The notes: generated by a model not told the origin, from the sequence alone. A DNA stretch of 64,000 nt from BJGO01 sp964640655 (GCA_964640655.1 CAZXFT010000007.1:77426-141425), one strand, 5' to 3'; shown: positions 8,689-19,081, counted from the first letter of the stretch. Made by a program: numbers and translations.

Positions 8689-9939
8689 TTAAAACATCTT
8701 CTGTATTCGTTTAAGTGCCTTAATCAGAGAGTCAATTTCCTCATTTGTATTATAGACCGCAAGCGATACACGTACTGTACCCGGAATGTTAAAAAACTGC
8801 ATCAGTGGTTGTGTGCAATGATGGCCGGTTCGAACTGCTATCCCCATCTTGTCAAGTAATACTCCGGTATCGTATGGGTGTATTTTATTTAAGAGAAACG
8901 ACGCGACAGAAATTTTATGCTTTGCTTCGCCATAAATATGAAGTCCTTTTATACTTTGTAATTGAGATGTCAAATAGTCAAGTAAAGTATTCTCATAAGC
9001 AGACATGGCTTCAAGACCAATGTCTTGAATAAAACGAATTGCTTCGGCAAGTCCGATGATTCCTTCAATGTGTGGTGTACCCGCTTCAAACTTAAATGGT
9101 AACTCGGTGAATGTTGTTTTATTAAATGTCACATCTTTAATCATCTCACCACCACCCTGATAAGGTGGCATCTTGTCAAGCCACTTTTTCTTTCCATATA
9201 AGATTCCAATCCCTGTTGGACCATAAAGTTTATGACCGGAGAATGAATAAAAATCACAATCCAGTTTCTGAACGTCAACCGCTATATGTTGCACTGCCTG
9301 TGCTCCGTCTATGCTAACCGGTATGTCATATTGATGAGCGATACGAATTATCTCTTCAGCCGGATTAACTGTACCCAATGTATTGGACACGTGAACAATA
9401 CTAACCAATTTTGTTCTGGGTGAAATAAGTTTTTCGAATGATTCGAGGTTAAGTTCACCTGTTTCAAAAATGGGAATCACTCGAAGTGTTAACCCCAAAC
9501 GCTCACACGCCAGCTGCCATGGGACAATGTTAGCGTGGTGCTCCATAGCACTGATAATAATTTCATCACCGCTATTCAACAATTGTGTAAATGAAGAAGC
9601 CAACAGGTTTATACTTCCAGTAGTACCTGATGTAAAAATAATTTCTTCATCACTCGATGCATGGATAAACTGTTGTACAGTTTTACGTGCTGCTTCCATA
9701 GCATCAGTGGCCTTCTGACTCATGTAATGTACACCTCTGTGCACATTACTATTATATGATGAATAATATTCGCTAATTGTATCAATAACACGTTGTGGTT
9801 TTTGTGTGGTAGCGCCATTGTCAAAATAAATTAACGGCCTTGCATAAACCTGTTGTTGTAAAATCGGAAACATACTACGCACTTTATCTGAATCAAATGA
9901 AGATGAAGATGGTATGTAAGTGGCAGATGTTTTTGTCAT
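8689..9939 (-). CDS. sufS: Cysteine desulfurase SufS
   Basis: This 416-aa PLP enzyme converts cysteine to alanine and supplies sulfur for Fe-S clusters. The PLP-binding lysine is Lys237 in SFSGHKLYGPTG. The catalytic cysteine is Cys375 in RTGHHCTQPLM, on the short loop characteristic of group II (SufS/CsdA) enzymes. The start codon overlaps the sufD stop (TAATG). The first ~18 residues form a Ser/Thr-rich extension before the usual RSMFPIL start of the fold. Confidence 0.96.
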   Translation of the reverse strand: MTKTSATYIPSSSSFDSDKVRSMFPILQQQVYARPLIYFDNGATTQKPQRVIDTISEYYSSYNSNVHRGVHYMSQKATDAMEAARKTVQQFIHASSDEEIIFTSGTTGSINLLASSFTQLLNSGDEIIISAMEHHANIVPWQLACERLGLTLRVIPIFETGELNLESFEKLISPRTKLVSIVHVSNTLGTVNPAEEIIRIAHQYDIPVSIDGAQAVQHIAVDVQKLDCDFYSFSGHKLYGPTGIGILYGKKKWLDKMPPYQGGGEMIKDVTFNKTTFTELPFKFEAGTPHIEGIIGLAEAIRFIQDIGLEAMSAYENTLLDYLTSQLQSIKGLHIYGEAKHKISVASFLLNKIHPYDTGVLLDKMGIAVRTGHHCTQPLMQFFNIPGTVRVSLAVYNTNEEIDSLIKALKRIQKMF

Positions 9940-11252
9940 TATTGCAACTTTTGTTCAATAGTTGTATTCAACCAGGATTTAATTTCCTCATTGTTGATAG
10001 ACGAGATAATATCCTCTGCAAAAGCAAGCATCAGCATTTTTTGTGCGTCTTGTTTTGAAATTCCTCTAGCCTGAAGATAGAACAATGATTCATCATCTAA
10101 TTGACCCGATGTAGCACCATGACTACATTTAACGTCGTCGGCAAAAATTTCGAGTTGTGGCTTTGTATAAACAATAGCATCTTCGGTCAACAAAATATTC
10201 TTGTTAGACTGAAAGGCATTTGTTTTTTGAGCGTCTTTACGAACTAATATTTTACCATTGAAGACAGCTTTGGCACTGTCGTTCACGATTCCTTTGTACA
10301 ACTCGTTGCTGTAGCAATTTGGAACAGCATGATCAACGTGAGTGTGGTTATCAATTAATTGCTTGTTGTTGGGAGTATATAATCCATTCAGGTAAGATTC
10401 ACTGTTTGAACCTGTCATTTTAATATGCAGGTTGTTTCGAATAAAACTGCCATTTAAAGCGAGTGTATAAACATATAACGAGGCACGCTGCTGCAAACAA
10501 GCTGATGTATAATTAACAAGCGATTGTGGTACGCTGTCAATTGATTGCAATTGCTGTAGTTTAATTAAAGTTAATCGTGCATCAGTAGCTATTTCAAGAT
10601 GCTCTATACAATTACTCAATGAAGCTACACATCCAGTTGTATGAAAACTTTCAAGAATCGTTGCTTCAGCATTAGCTTCAAAAATGATGTGATGCCTATT
10701 TTGAATAAACAAAGGTTTATCCGTAGTATCGGCAATGTGTAACAAGCGTACTGGATATAAAGCTGTCGTATTTTTTTTGATGCGCAGGCAAATACCGTCT
10801 AAAATAAAAGCATCATTCAAGTGCTTCCAACCATCTTTAGGTAAAATGGATGCGGCATTGTTAAAGGCTGCATCATCCTTACTCAATAATTCCTTGATGC
10901 TTGTTATCTCAATACTGTCATCATCTGTTTGTAGCTGTGATAATTGTTTCTGAAAATATCCATTGACGAAAACCAACAAATGGCATTTGAGTGGCAGTTG
11001 ATTAACAACTGACGAATAATTACCTGAGGGAGTAATCGAGGATGGCAATGCATAATCGTAGCGAAGCGAAGGTTCTACATTGGTATATTTCCATTCTTCA
11101 TTTTTAGTGGAAGGTAAGCCAATAGTCAACACACGGCTCATGGCCTCTTCCGAAGTATAAGGGTACAAATCGCTGTGTTGCTGAACAACTCTGAACTGTT
11201 TTTCGAGTTGTTCCAGAAATAGTTGTTGTGTACTGCCGGCTAATATGCTCAT
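9939..11252 (-). CDS. sufD: SufD, Fe-S cluster assembly scaffold subunit
   Basis: The 437-aa protein belongs to the SufB/SufD beta-helix family and partners SufB and the ATPase SufC in the SufBC2D scaffold. Recognisable features are the DDVKCSHGATSGQLD motif near the C-terminus and the ARGISKQDAQKML segment. The N-terminal region is more divergent, as usual for SufD. It lies between sufC (five bases upstream) and sufS (one-base overlap). Confidence 0.93.
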   Translation of the reverse strand: MSILAGSTQQLFLEQLEKQFRVVQQHSDLYPYTSEEAMSRVLTIGLPSTKNEEWKYTNVEPSLRYDYALPSSITPSGNYSSVVNQLPLKCHLLVFVNGYFQKQLSQLQTDDDSIEITSIKELLSKDDAAFNNAASILPKDGWKHLNDAFILDGICLRIKKNTTALYPVRLLHIADTTDKPLFIQNRHHIIFEANAEATILESFHTTGCVASLSNCIEHLEIATDARLTLIKLQQLQSIDSVPQSLVNYTSACLQQRASLYVYTLALNGSFIRNNLHIKMTGSNSESYLNGLYTPNNKQLIDNHTHVDHAVPNCYSNELYKGIVNDSAKAVFNGKILVRKDAQKTNAFQSNKNILLTEDAIVYTKPQLEIFADDVKCSHGATSGQLDDESLFYLQARGISKQDAQKMLMLAFAEDIISSINNEEIKSWLNTTIEQKLQ

Positions 11253-11257
11253 AACAA

Positions 11258-12022
11258 TTATACAGTTTCCAAATCTTTAATCCAGTCGTAACCTTTTTCT
11301 TCAAGTTCGAGCGCCAGCTCTTTGGTGCCTGACTTCACAATACGTCCGTTACTTAAAACATGAACAAAATCAGGAACGATATAATCAAGCAAACGTTGAT
11401 AGTGAGTGATAACAATAAATGCGTTGTCTTTATTCTTTAATTGATTAACTCCGTTGGCAACAATTCGCAACGCATCGATATCGAGACCTGAATCAGTCTC
11501 ATCCAAAATTCCTAAAGACGGCTCAAGCATAGCCATCTGAAAAATCTCGTTTCGTTTTTTTTCACCGCCGGAAAAGCCTTCGTTCAAGGAACGTGATGTT
11601 AAACGTGAATCCATTTCTACAACTTTCATTCTTTCCTTCATCAAAGCCAGAAAAGCTTTGGCTTCCAGAGGCTCCAGGCCGCGTGCCTTGCGAACTTCAT
11701 TAACTGCGGTTTTTAAGAAATTTGTTGTGCTGATGCCGGGAATTTCAACAGGATATTGGAAAGCCAGAAATACACCTTGTTGTGCGCGCTCTTCGGGTGG
11801 CAGTTCTAATAAATTGATGCCTTTGTATTTTACTTCACCGTCTGTTACCTCATACTCGCTTCTACCTGCAAGCACTGAGGCTAATGTACTTTTACCCGAA
11901 CCGTTAGGTCCCATAATGGCATGAACTTCTCCCGATTTAACTGTCAGGGATAAGCCTTTGAGTATTTCTTTTCCTTCAACATTAGCATGAAGGTTCTTTA
12001 TTTCAATTATATTCATTTTCAA
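11258..12022 (-). CDS. sufC: SufC, ABC-type ATPase of the Fe-S assembly complex
   Basis: The 254-aa ATPase energises the SufBC2D scaffold. Walker A is GPNGSGKST (38-46). The SufC-type signature is FSGGEKKRNE, and Walker B is LGILDETDSGLDIDAL. It has no membrane segments. A second in-frame ATG two codons later gives an equally good N-terminus (MNIIEIKNL), so the start is uncertain by six bases. It lies between sufB and sufD with spacings of 9 and 5 bases. Confidence 0.96.
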   Translation of the reverse strand: MKMNIIEIKNLHANVEGKEILKGLSLTVKSGEVHAIMGPNGSGKSTLASVLAGRSEYEVTDGEVKYKGINLLELPPEERAQQGVFLAFQYPVEIPGISTTNFLKTAVNEVRKARGLEPLEAKAFLALMKERMKVVEMDSRLTSRSLNEGFSGGEKKRNEIFQMAMLEPSLGILDETDSGLDIDALRIVANGVNQLKNKDNAFIVITHYQRLLDYIVPDFVHVLSNGRIVKSGTKELALELEEKGYDWIKDLETV

Positions 12023-12031
12023 TATGATTTA

Positions 12032-13480
12032 TTATCCAACAGAGCCTTCTAAACTGATGGCTAAAAGTTTTTGTGCTTCAACAGCAAATTCCATGGGCAG
12101 CTGATTAAATACCTCACGACAATAACCATTCACAATCAGGTTTACTGCTTCTTCATTTGCTATACCTCTCTGATTACAGTAAAATAAAATATCCTCACCT
12201 ATCTTGCTTGTGGTAGCCTCATGCTCCACACGAGCTGTAGGATTTTGTACTTCAAGGTAGGGAAATGTATGTGCACCGCATTCGTCAGTCATCAGTAAAG
12301 AATCACACTGTGAGAAATTGTGTGCGTTTTCTGCATTCTTGCCAATACGCACCAAACCACGATAGCTATTATGACTTTTTCCGGCACTGATGCCTTTTGA
12401 AACTATTCTGCTCTTGGTATTCTTCCCAAGATGAATCATTTTAGTTCCTGTATCAGCTTGCTGGAAATTATTAGTTACAGCAACTGAATAAAATTCACCA
12501 ACCGAATAGTCACCTTTCAATATCACGCTTGGATATTTCCATGTGATGGCAGAACCGGTTTCAACCTGTGTCCAGGAAATACGTGACCAATTACCTGCAC
12601 AAATACCTCTTTTAGTAACGAAATTATAAATACCTCCTTTACCTTCTTTATCGCCGGGATACCAATTCTGTACTGTTGAGTATTTAATCTCGGCATTCTC
12701 ATGTGCCACCAGTTCAACTACTGCGGCATGTAATTGATTCTCATCACGCATAGGCGCAGTACATCCTTCGAGGTATGACACATAACTATCTTCATCTGCA
12801 ACTATTAATGTTCGTTCAAACTGCCCAGTGTTAGCTGCGTTAATGCGGAAGTATGTAGAGAGTTCCATAGGGCAACGCACACCCTTAGGAATATAAACAA
12901 AAGAACCATCACTGAATACAGCTGAATTGAGTGCTGCAAAGTAGTTGTCAGTAACAGGTACCACAGTTCCCAGATATTTCTCGATTAGTTCAGGATGCTC
13001 CTGAACAGCTTCAGTGAATGAGCAAAAGATGATTCCAAGTTCTTTGAGTTTATCCTTGAAAGTTGTCTTCACACTAACGCTGTCTATTACGGCATCAACA
13101 GCTACTCCTGCTAATATCATTTGTTCCTCGAGCGAAATGCCCAATTTGTCAAAAGTACTTTTGATTTCAGGGTCTAACTCATCTAAACTTTTGAGTTGCT
13201 TTTTTGGTTTTGGTGCAGCGTAGTAATGATAATCCTGATAATCAATTTTGGGATACTGAACATTAGGCCATGTAGGCTCAACCATTTTCTGCCATTGGCG
13301 AAATGCTTTCAATCGCCAATCTAATAAAAACTCAGGTTCGTTTTTCTTAGCAGAGATGAAACGAATAGTGTCTTCATTTAATCCTTTTGGAGCTAATTCC
13401 TGATCCAGATCCGATACAAAGCCATATTTATAATCACTTTGTGTTAACTCATTTAATACCTCATCCTGTTTTTCTGCCAT
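12032..13480 (-). CDS. sufB: SufB, Fe-S cluster assembly scaffold subunit
   Basis: The 482-aa protein is the central scaffold subunit on which nascent [4Fe-4S] clusters form. Typical SufB stretches include FSDGSFVYIPKGVRCPMELS, YLEGCTAP and SQCDSLLMTDECGAHTFPY, which carry conserved cysteines, plus CNQRGIANEEAVNLIVNGYC near the C-terminus. Length is normal. It is the first gene of a six-gene minus-strand operon (sufB-C-D-S-E-T) and has a recognisable TAnnTTTG promoter about 40 bases upstream. Confidence 0.97.
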   Translation of the reverse strand: MAEKQDEVLNELTQSDYKYGFVSDLDQELAPKGLNEDTIRFISAKKNEPEFLLDWRLKAFRQWQKMVEPTWPNVQYPKIDYQDYHYYAAPKPKKQLKSLDELDPEIKSTFDKLGISLEEQMILAGVAVDAVIDSVSVKTTFKDKLKELGIIFCSFTEAVQEHPELIEKYLGTVVPVTDNYFAALNSAVFSDGSFVYIPKGVRCPMELSTYFRINAANTGQFERTLIVADEDSYVSYLEGCTAPMRDENQLHAAVVELVAHENAEIKYSTVQNWYPGDKEGKGGIYNFVTKRGICAGNWSRISWTQVETGSAITWKYPSVILKGDYSVGEFYSVAVTNNFQQADTGTKMIHLGKNTKSRIVSKGISAGKSHNSYRGLVRIGKNAENAHNFSQCDSLLMTDECGAHTFPYLEVQNPTARVEHEATTSKIGEDILFYCNQRGIANEEAVNLIVNGYCREVFNQLPMEFAVEAQKLLAISLEGSVG

Positions 13481-13518
13481 AGTGTATCGGTTTGCTTATT
13501 TAGACAAATTCTAAAACA

Positions 13519-13549
13519 CAAAAATAGAGTAATGGTTTGCTCTCAGCAA
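13519..13549 (-). promoter_or_regulatory. Promoter of the suf operon
   Basis: On the minus strand, TATTTTTG (13519-13526) fits the TAnnTTTG -7 box. A TTG (13547-13549) lies 20 bases upstream at the -33 position. The predicted leader to the sufB ATG is about 30 nt. No obvious operator palindrome was seen. Confidence 0.55.
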
Positions 13550-13585
13550 TTATTTACCGCGTTTTTTTCAAAAAATCGAATGAAA

Positions 13586-14068
13586 TTATTCCGCAGTCAC
13601 GGAAATTTCGAGAATCTCAAACCGGATAACTCCGGCAGGAACACTAATTTCGGCAATTTCACCCACTATCTTTCCTAAAAGTCCTTTTCCTATAGGAGAA
13701 CTCACCGATATTTTACCCAATTTAATGTCTGCTTCATTTTCTGATACCAACATAAACTTAGCGTCTTGCTTGGTATTTAAGTTCTTTACTTTCACCGACG
13801 AAAGAATCATAATCTTGGAAACATCCATTTTGCTTTTGTCAATGATTCTTGCTTTAGAAAGTGTTGATTCCAATTGCGCAATCTTCATTTCCAGCATACC
13901 TTGTGCATCTTTTGCAGCATCGTACTCCGCATTTTCCGAAAGATCACCCTTATCGCGAGCTTCAGCTATTGCTTTGGCCACATCGGCTCTTCCTTTGGTT
14001 TTTAATTCTGACAGTTCCAGTTTCAATTTCTCTAAGCCTTCAGGAGTGAAGTATTGTATATCAGTCAT
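13586..14068 (-). CDS. greA: Transcription elongation factor GreA
   Basis: The 160-aa protein has the GreA layout. An N-terminal coiled-coil hairpin (about 1-75) includes the acidic tip AEARDKGDLSENAEYDAAKD, whose Asp and Glu residues enter the RNA polymerase secondary channel to stimulate cleavage of backtracked RNA. A C-terminal FKBP-like domain carries VSSPIGKGLLGK. It starts downstream of the terminator of the preceding minus-strand operon and about 105 bases before sufB, which has its own promoter, so it is probably transcribed alone. Confidence 0.96.
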   Translation of the reverse strand: MTDIQYFTPEGLEKLKLELSELKTKGRADVAKAIAEARDKGDLSENAEYDAAKDAQGMLEMKIAQLESTLSKARIIDKSKMDVSKIMILSSVKVKNLNTKQDAKFMLVSENEADIKLGKISVSSPIGKGLLGKIVGEIAEISVPAGVIRFEILEISVTAE

Positions 14069-14099
14069 TGGACAAAAAAGTAAATTTTATGTTGTGATT

Positions 14100-14133
14100 A
14101 AAAAAACAAAAAACGCTCTCTTGCGAAAGCGTT
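14100..14133 (-). terminator. Rho-independent terminator of the TonB receptor/exoprotein/PorV-like operon
   Basis: On the minus strand a hairpin with arms AACGCT/AGCGTT (14112-14133) is followed by a T-rich tract containing TTTTTTGTTTTTTT. It lies about 30 bases downstream of the PorV-like gene stop and upstream of greA, separating the two transcripts. Confidence 0.8.
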
Positions 14134-14160
14134 CCTAGTGTATGATGTAAAGTTAATAAA

Positions 14161-15225
14161 TCAGAGATTAATGCGCACGCCAACGGTATGCGTTCCACCC
14201 CATGGACTACTTGTGCGATAGGAGTAGTCGAAGGCTACATTTGGTCCACCTTTTTTTGTAGGTAAGTCTATTGTAATACCACCACTTAAACCGGTGAATG
14301 CAGTACTTCTTTCATTTGAATCAAGCAATCCCTGTTGGTAGTTATAACCCCCTCTAATCATAAATTGCTCTTTAAATGCATACTCTAAACCCGCACCAAT
14401 CTGATCGCGGTAAAAAGAGTTGGACGTAAAGTTACCTGCAAGTGTAAGACGCTGATTACGATTTGCATCATCAGCACCACCAAATTTAAAGTCGTATGAC
14501 AAACCAATATTCAACATGGATGGCAACTCAAATTGCTGAGAACGTTTTTCAATTGTTAAAGGATAAGTTCCTTCCGGTGCTGTACCTTTGAAAGACAAAG
14601 CATCGCCACGAAAACGCATAGGTGTACCGATATTGCGTAATGCAATTCCAAACTTAATTTTCTCAGGATCTTTCTTGGTACCTGTTTGATACTGAATACC
14701 AGCATCAAGAGCCACACCCGTAGCCTGAATATCAGAAACTGATTCAGAAATTCCACGAACGACAAAACCACCATAAATACTCTTCGAGAAAATCTTAGAA
14801 TAAGCTAAAGCAATATTTAAAAACTGAGGACGGAATGTACCGATACCTCCTTCTGGGTTATCAGTTGTTGTTACCTGTATTTCGCCAAAAGTCATAGCCA
14901 TTACACTAACACCCAGCACACCACCTGACTTACCAACTGTTTGCGCCAATCCAAGTGCATTGATGTTAATGCCTGTTCCTGTCAAATAATTAGTGTGGGC
15001 AAATCCAATCTCTGTCTTTTTGGTGAATGCTAATCCGGCTACGTTTTGATTGATTGCCTCAAAGCCGCGTACCGTTGATGTATTCAAACCATTCCAGCCA
15101 CTGCTGCGACCCCAAGGGTTAATAAGTAGCTCATAAGCACCGGCCTGACCGGCACGATCTTTATTACCGGCTATGACAACACTCAGGTTTGTTACTATTA
15201 ATACTATTACTAAAAGTTTTTTCAT
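14161..15225 (-). CDS. PorV/PorQ-family outer-membrane beta-barrel protein
   Basis: The 354-aa product starts at the ATG giving MKKLLVIVLIVTNLSVVIAG, a normal signal peptide; an ATG 15 codons upstream would overlap the previous gene. The sequence fits the PorV/PorQ (FadL-like) barrel family: AGAYELLINPWGRSSGWNG, then a Gly-rich strand region (FAHTNYLTG, GVLGVSVMAMTFGEIQVTT), ending in FDYSYRTSSPWGGTHTVGVRINL. In the family PorV is the outer-membrane shuttle that carries T9SS substrates from the translocon SprA to the attachment complex. Here it is the last gene of a three-gene operon, 25 bases after a likely T9SS cargo gene. Whether it is the main PorV or a cargo-specific paralogue cannot be decided from this window. 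Confidence 0.8.
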   Translation of the reverse strand: MKKLLVIVLIVTNLSVVIAGNKDRAGQAGAYELLINPWGRSSGWNGLNTSTVRGFEAINQNVAGLAFTKKTEIGFAHTNYLTGTGININALGLAQTVGKSGGVLGVSVMAMTFGEIQVTTTDNPEGGIGTFRPQFLNIALAYSKIFSKSIYGGFVVRGISESVSDIQATGVALDAGIQYQTGTKKDPEKIKFGIALRNIGTPMRFRGDALSFKGTAPEGTYPLTIEKRSQQFELPSMLNIGLSYDFKFGGADDANRNQRLTLAGNFTSNSFYRDQIGAGLEYAFKEQFMIRGGYNYQQGLLDSNERSTAFTGLSGGITIDLPTKKGGPNVAFDYSYRTSSPWGGTHTVGVRINL

Positions 15226-15250
15226 TGTAACGGGTTTTCGATTGTATGTT

Positions 15251-18200
15251 TTAGAATGAGTCAAGATCAATTGGACGTGTTACACCAAACCATTTTAATG
15301 TTTTTTCACCTATGCCTTCAGCATCAATGTGGATAAGGTACATACCGCTGGCAATAGGAACACCGGCAGTATTCTTTAAATCCCAATCAAGAGATGTAAT
15401 AGAGTCATCATCACGATTGTAGCGTCGAATTAATGTGCCATCTAATGAATAGATTGTGATTACACACTTTTTAGGAAGGTTAGCAATCTTAACGCGGTTA
15501 TCTACCTGATTTCGCTCATAGCCTGAATACGCATAATATGGATTGGGTATCACCTTTATTGTATCCAATGCACTTTTTGCAGTAGCTAAATCATTTTTAA
15601 TAGCAGCAATATTAGCTGTATTAAATGTGTAGCGAGGTTTTGTTTCATTTATCACATCGCCTGCCTGGAATCTTTCGTAAGGTCTTGTAATACGAATCTT
15701 TAAAGTGGTCTCAGTTGGAATTAAACCATCTTCAACAGACAATAACTGTTCGTCATTAAGTAGTAATGGTTGTGCAACCCAGGCAACTGTTTTATAAACA
15801 TTAAGACCGGCAGAAATGGGAACGGAAGCTGTGTTAGGTGCTAATAAAAGCTGACTCTTAATATATGCACATTCATCATACTGTGTTTTCATTACATATA
15901 CCCAATGGCGACCTCCTAAAGTAGCTTCTCCATTTGGAGTAAATAATGTTGATGTTGGATTCCAAATCATATCACGACCATTCTGACCAACCAGCCAAGA
16001 ATCTTCACCAAACATAATATTCAAGCGCATACCAGTTTCAGGGTCAATAGCGTAGCCGGGGAACCAGCTCATTCCTAAATCGTTAGGGTCGGATGATTGT
16101 ACTCCATTTTGATCAACAGAACGACCACGACGTACAGCCATCTTAGGGACACCGCCTTCTGATAATCCTATTTCAGGACAAGTTTCAATAACTACACAAC
16201 GTGACCATTTTGACTTGTCTGATGTAAACACAAGATCAATACTTGGTAAATCGCTCAATGAATTTTGTGAACGAGCTGCTGCATTATTTAATATAGGTCC
16301 ATAGTAAATATTTTGTGAGCATAAGCGATAAGGAGCAATAGTCCTGTCCGCTATGTTCTCAAACTGTTGCGTTGGATCCTCGAATTGAAGAGTTCCACCT
16401 GGAGGAGTTGAACCGTAATCCGTAGTTTGATTAAATTGTGGTGTTCCATTCTCCTGATAGGTTCCTGAAAGAATCCAATTAAGGAAAGGATTACCATCAA
16501 CGTCAGGTATGCCCCCCAACCAAGATTTACTATTGTCTTTTGCGATTAACTCCCATCCTACAATAAAATTGTTCTGACTATTCAGAGCCGGTGCGGTAAC
16601 CTGACTAATATATACAGATAAACCCCAGTCCGGAATTAACTGTTCGTTACCAAGCTTAATATCTGTTTCGGACAGAACAGTTTCACCGTCTTTCATTTGC
16701 AATACCCATGTTGAGGCATCAGACATAGTGTTACCTGTTCCAACTGTTGAACCTTTAATCATCAATTCAAAGTCTGCGTTAGGAACAGATTTTGGGTCAT
16801 AAACTTTTACCTCAATAGGTCCGCTGGCTTTTTTATATTTAGGTGTTGGTGAAAAACCGTTTTGTAAAATCTCATTTACGCTCTCCTGAGTTAATTCAAC
16901 AAACAACCCCCCATTACCTTTTCCTTCCTGACGTATTATTTCAGGTCCATCACCATAAGTTGAATTCAGCGTCATTCCTGTGAATTCAGGTTCTGTGACG
17001 TGAGGTATTCCTTTAAGTATGGTTACAGATCGGCTCGACAAGTATGGAATTTTTTGATTGGTTGTAATTGTTTGTGCTACGCTATCTCCGTTTTCATCAA
17101 ATAAATAACCGGTAATCTGTATATCTTCAAATCCGTTATAAGCATATGGAACCACTGCAAAGTAATAAGTCTGATGATTAATCAATCGTTTGTCGGTAGT
17201 AGCAAAAGCATTGCTGGTAATTTCAAATGAGTGTCGAATACCTGAGTCTTCGCCATCAACTTTAAGTTCAGGAACATCATCTCCAATAGTAGCATCATAA
17301 ACATAGTTAATCAGTTTGCTTACACCATTCTTCAGATCGCACTGAAATATTAATTGTGCCTTTGAACCATCACCTAACTCTTGAAGAGATACTGATGAGG
17401 ACTTTAATTGATAAATCTGATAACCTTCAAACTTATACAAAGAATCTGCAATTCCAAGTTTTTTCAAAACTGGATCAGCTTGTGAATAGGCTTCAGTGTT
17501 TTTGTAACCTTCGATAGCAAGTATCAGTTTGCGATCTAACTCAATAATTTTTACCTGAGGTTGAGCAGGACCATCTAAAATCTTAAAACAAGATTCAAAT
17601 AAAGCTTGTGCTTTGTTGTCTGCTTTAAGTAATAAATCATATGAAGGGCAGGGTGCATATGTTCCTACAGGTGGACGAACCCAAACAACACCCACTACGA
17701 TATCGTTTGAAGCTCCAGGTAATAAAGTGAAAGGACCTGAACTCTGAACGGTACGACGGTCAGCAGCGGTATTTTGTTGTGAACATTCTGACCAACCACT
17801 GTTCGTACTTGGTTTATCCGGGAACACATAATGTGTTGGAGTAGATCCACCATAGGCGTTTCCACCCTCTGTGAATGGTGAACCATCTTTCCATTTACCG
17901 GACAGATAACCATAGAAGTCAGATGTTTTTTCAGGATTACCCGTTACGGTGAAGTCGTTATTATAGTATAGGAAATTTGACATTCCAAGTTCGTTTCCAT
18001 TTTCATCGAGAGGACCCTGGAAATAATCGATACCAACTAATGGTGGCTGATTGCTATAAAAACCACCAGAACCACAGGGTTCATCTAAGGGGTCAGCATT
18101 ATAAACTATTCCTAAACCCTGAACTGTATCACAACCGATATAATCATCTGTATAGCAACCCAAATCAGGGTCAACCCATTTCCCCATATAACAGTTAGAA

Positions 18201-19060
18201 ATAGCAGTTAAAGATTTGTTTAATAAACGATATTTATAGAATGTCATATCGTTTACTTCATCAGATGTTTTAAAGGCAAATGCCAACGCTTGTATTTCCA
18301 TGCCAATGGCTTCACCTCCTGTCTCTGAGTGAATATTACCATTATCATTATATACCCACCAAATCATTTGGTCGGCATAAACATTAGACTGACACTGACC
18401 AATTATTGGGTAATCACCTTGAGTTGGGTCATAATTACCATCTTCATCCCGGTCGAAAAAAGGCGCCATATTTCGGCTTCCTACCAATGTGTTATAAGGA
18501 TTGTTCCGAGCGGGCCAATTTAAAATGTTTGAAGGAATCACATCAGCAGAAAGTGGATTGCCTCCGTTGCCATTCCACAAATTAATAGCCTCATCTATTT
18601 CTGCACCTAACACTTGCCAATGACGGTCAAAGTCACTACATACATCTGCTGTAGTTGTGCCTCCAAAACCATCTAAAGGACCTGGAAAGAAATCATTACC
18701 TGTTTGACGATAAGTTTGACAAGCAACTTTCAACTGATTGTTCTGGTCGATACCACCAATCCAAATTGCACCAGCAAACATAGAGTTAGCCGGTGTTTGT
18801 CCGGTTTCTACTTTAGGTACTTCGTATTTGGCGTTATTTACCAGATCCCACCACATATCGCCGCCATTTTGAATTTTAGCGCGAACGTTATTAATGTTCA
18901 GATCAATAGAAGATGTGGCCGGTGAACAATCTCCGTTAGCAATTCTATTACCTATGTCTTTGCGATATGGTAAACCAGTTAAGTCTTTTGCGACAGCATT
19001 TATAGAAAATGCTCCGACTAGAAGAATTAATGAAGCGGAATTAAGCCAATTTGTTTTCAT
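15251..19060 (-). CDS. Large secreted exoprotein with C-terminal FlgD-like/T9SS-type sorting region
   Basis: The start chosen gives MKTNWLNSASLILLVGAFSI followed by NAVAKD, a signal peptide without a lipobox cysteine; an ATG six codons upstream is an alternative. The mature protein (about 1245 aa) has no recognised enzyme domain. It is rich in Asn, Gly, Asp and aromatic residues, with motifs such as DRDEDGNYDPTQGDYPI that could bind calcium. The last ~100 residues (VIPNPYYAYSGYE, then ITIYSLDGTLIRRY, then GVPIASGMYLIHIDAEG) match the FlgD-like beta-sandwich used as a T9SS type-A sorting signal. It lies between a TonB-dependent receptor (21-base gap) and a PorV-like barrel (25-base gap). I infer export by the T9SS and surface display; substrate or ligand is unknown. 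Confidence 0.72.
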   Translation of the reverse strand: MKTNWLNSASLILLVGAFSINAVAKDLTGLPYRKDIGNRIANGDCSPATSSIDLNINNVRAKIQNGGDMWWDLVNNAKYEVPKVETGQTPANSMFAGAIWIGGIDQNNQLKVACQTYRQTGNDFFPGPLDGFGGTTTADVCSDFDRHWQVLGAEIDEAINLWNGNGGNPLSADVIPSNILNWPARNNPYNTLVGSRNMAPFFDRDEDGNYDPTQGDYPIIGQCQSNVYADQMIWWVYNDNGNIHSETGGEAIGMEIQALAFAFKTSDEVNDMTFYKYRLLNKSLTAISNCYMGKWVDPDLGCYTDDYIGCDTVQGLGIVYNADPLDEPCGSGGFYSNQPPLVGIDYFQGPLDENGNELGMSNFLYYNNDFTVTGNPEKTSDFYGYLSGKWKDGSPFTEGGNAYGGSTPTHYVFPDKPSTNSGWSECSQQNTAADRRTVQSSGPFTLLPGASNDIVVGVVWVRPPVGTYAPCPSYDLLLKADNKAQALFESCFKILDGPAQPQVKIIELDRKLILAIEGYKNTEAYSQADPVLKKLGIADSLYKFEGYQIYQLKSSSVSLQELGDGSKAQLIFQCDLKNGVSKLINYVYDATIGDDVPELKVDGEDSGIRHSFEITSNAFATTDKRLINHQTYYFAVVPYAYNGFEDIQITGYLFDENGDSVAQTITTNQKIPYLSSRSVTILKGIPHVTEPEFTGMTLNSTYGDGPEIIRQEGKGNGGLFVELTQESVNEILQNGFSPTPKYKKASGPIEVKVYDPKSVPNADFELMIKGSTVGTGNTMSDASTWVLQMKDGETVLSETDIKLGNEQLIPDWGLSVYISQVTAPALNSQNNFIVGWELIAKDNSKSWLGGIPDVDGNPFLNWILSGTYQENGTPQFNQTTDYGSTPPGGTLQFEDPTQQFENIADRTIAPYRLCSQNIYYGPILNNAAARSQNSLSDLPSIDLVFTSDKSKWSRCVVIETCPEIGLSEGGVPKMAVRRGRSVDQNGVQSSDPNDLGMSWFPGYAIDPETGMRLNIMFGEDSWLVGQNGRDMIWNPTSTLFTPNGEATLGGRHWVYVMKTQYDECAYIKSQLLLAPNTASVPISAGLNVYKTVAWVAQPLLLNDEQLLSVEDGLIPTETTLKIRITRPYERFQAGDVINETKPRYTFNTANIAAIKNDLATAKSALDTIKVIPNPYYAYSGYERNQVDNRVKIANLPKKCVITIYSLDGTLIRRYNRDDDSITSLDWDLKNTAGVPIASGMYLIHIDAEGIGEKTLKWFGVTRPIDLDSF

Positions 19061-19081
19061 AACAGAAAAGTTTAGCATTTA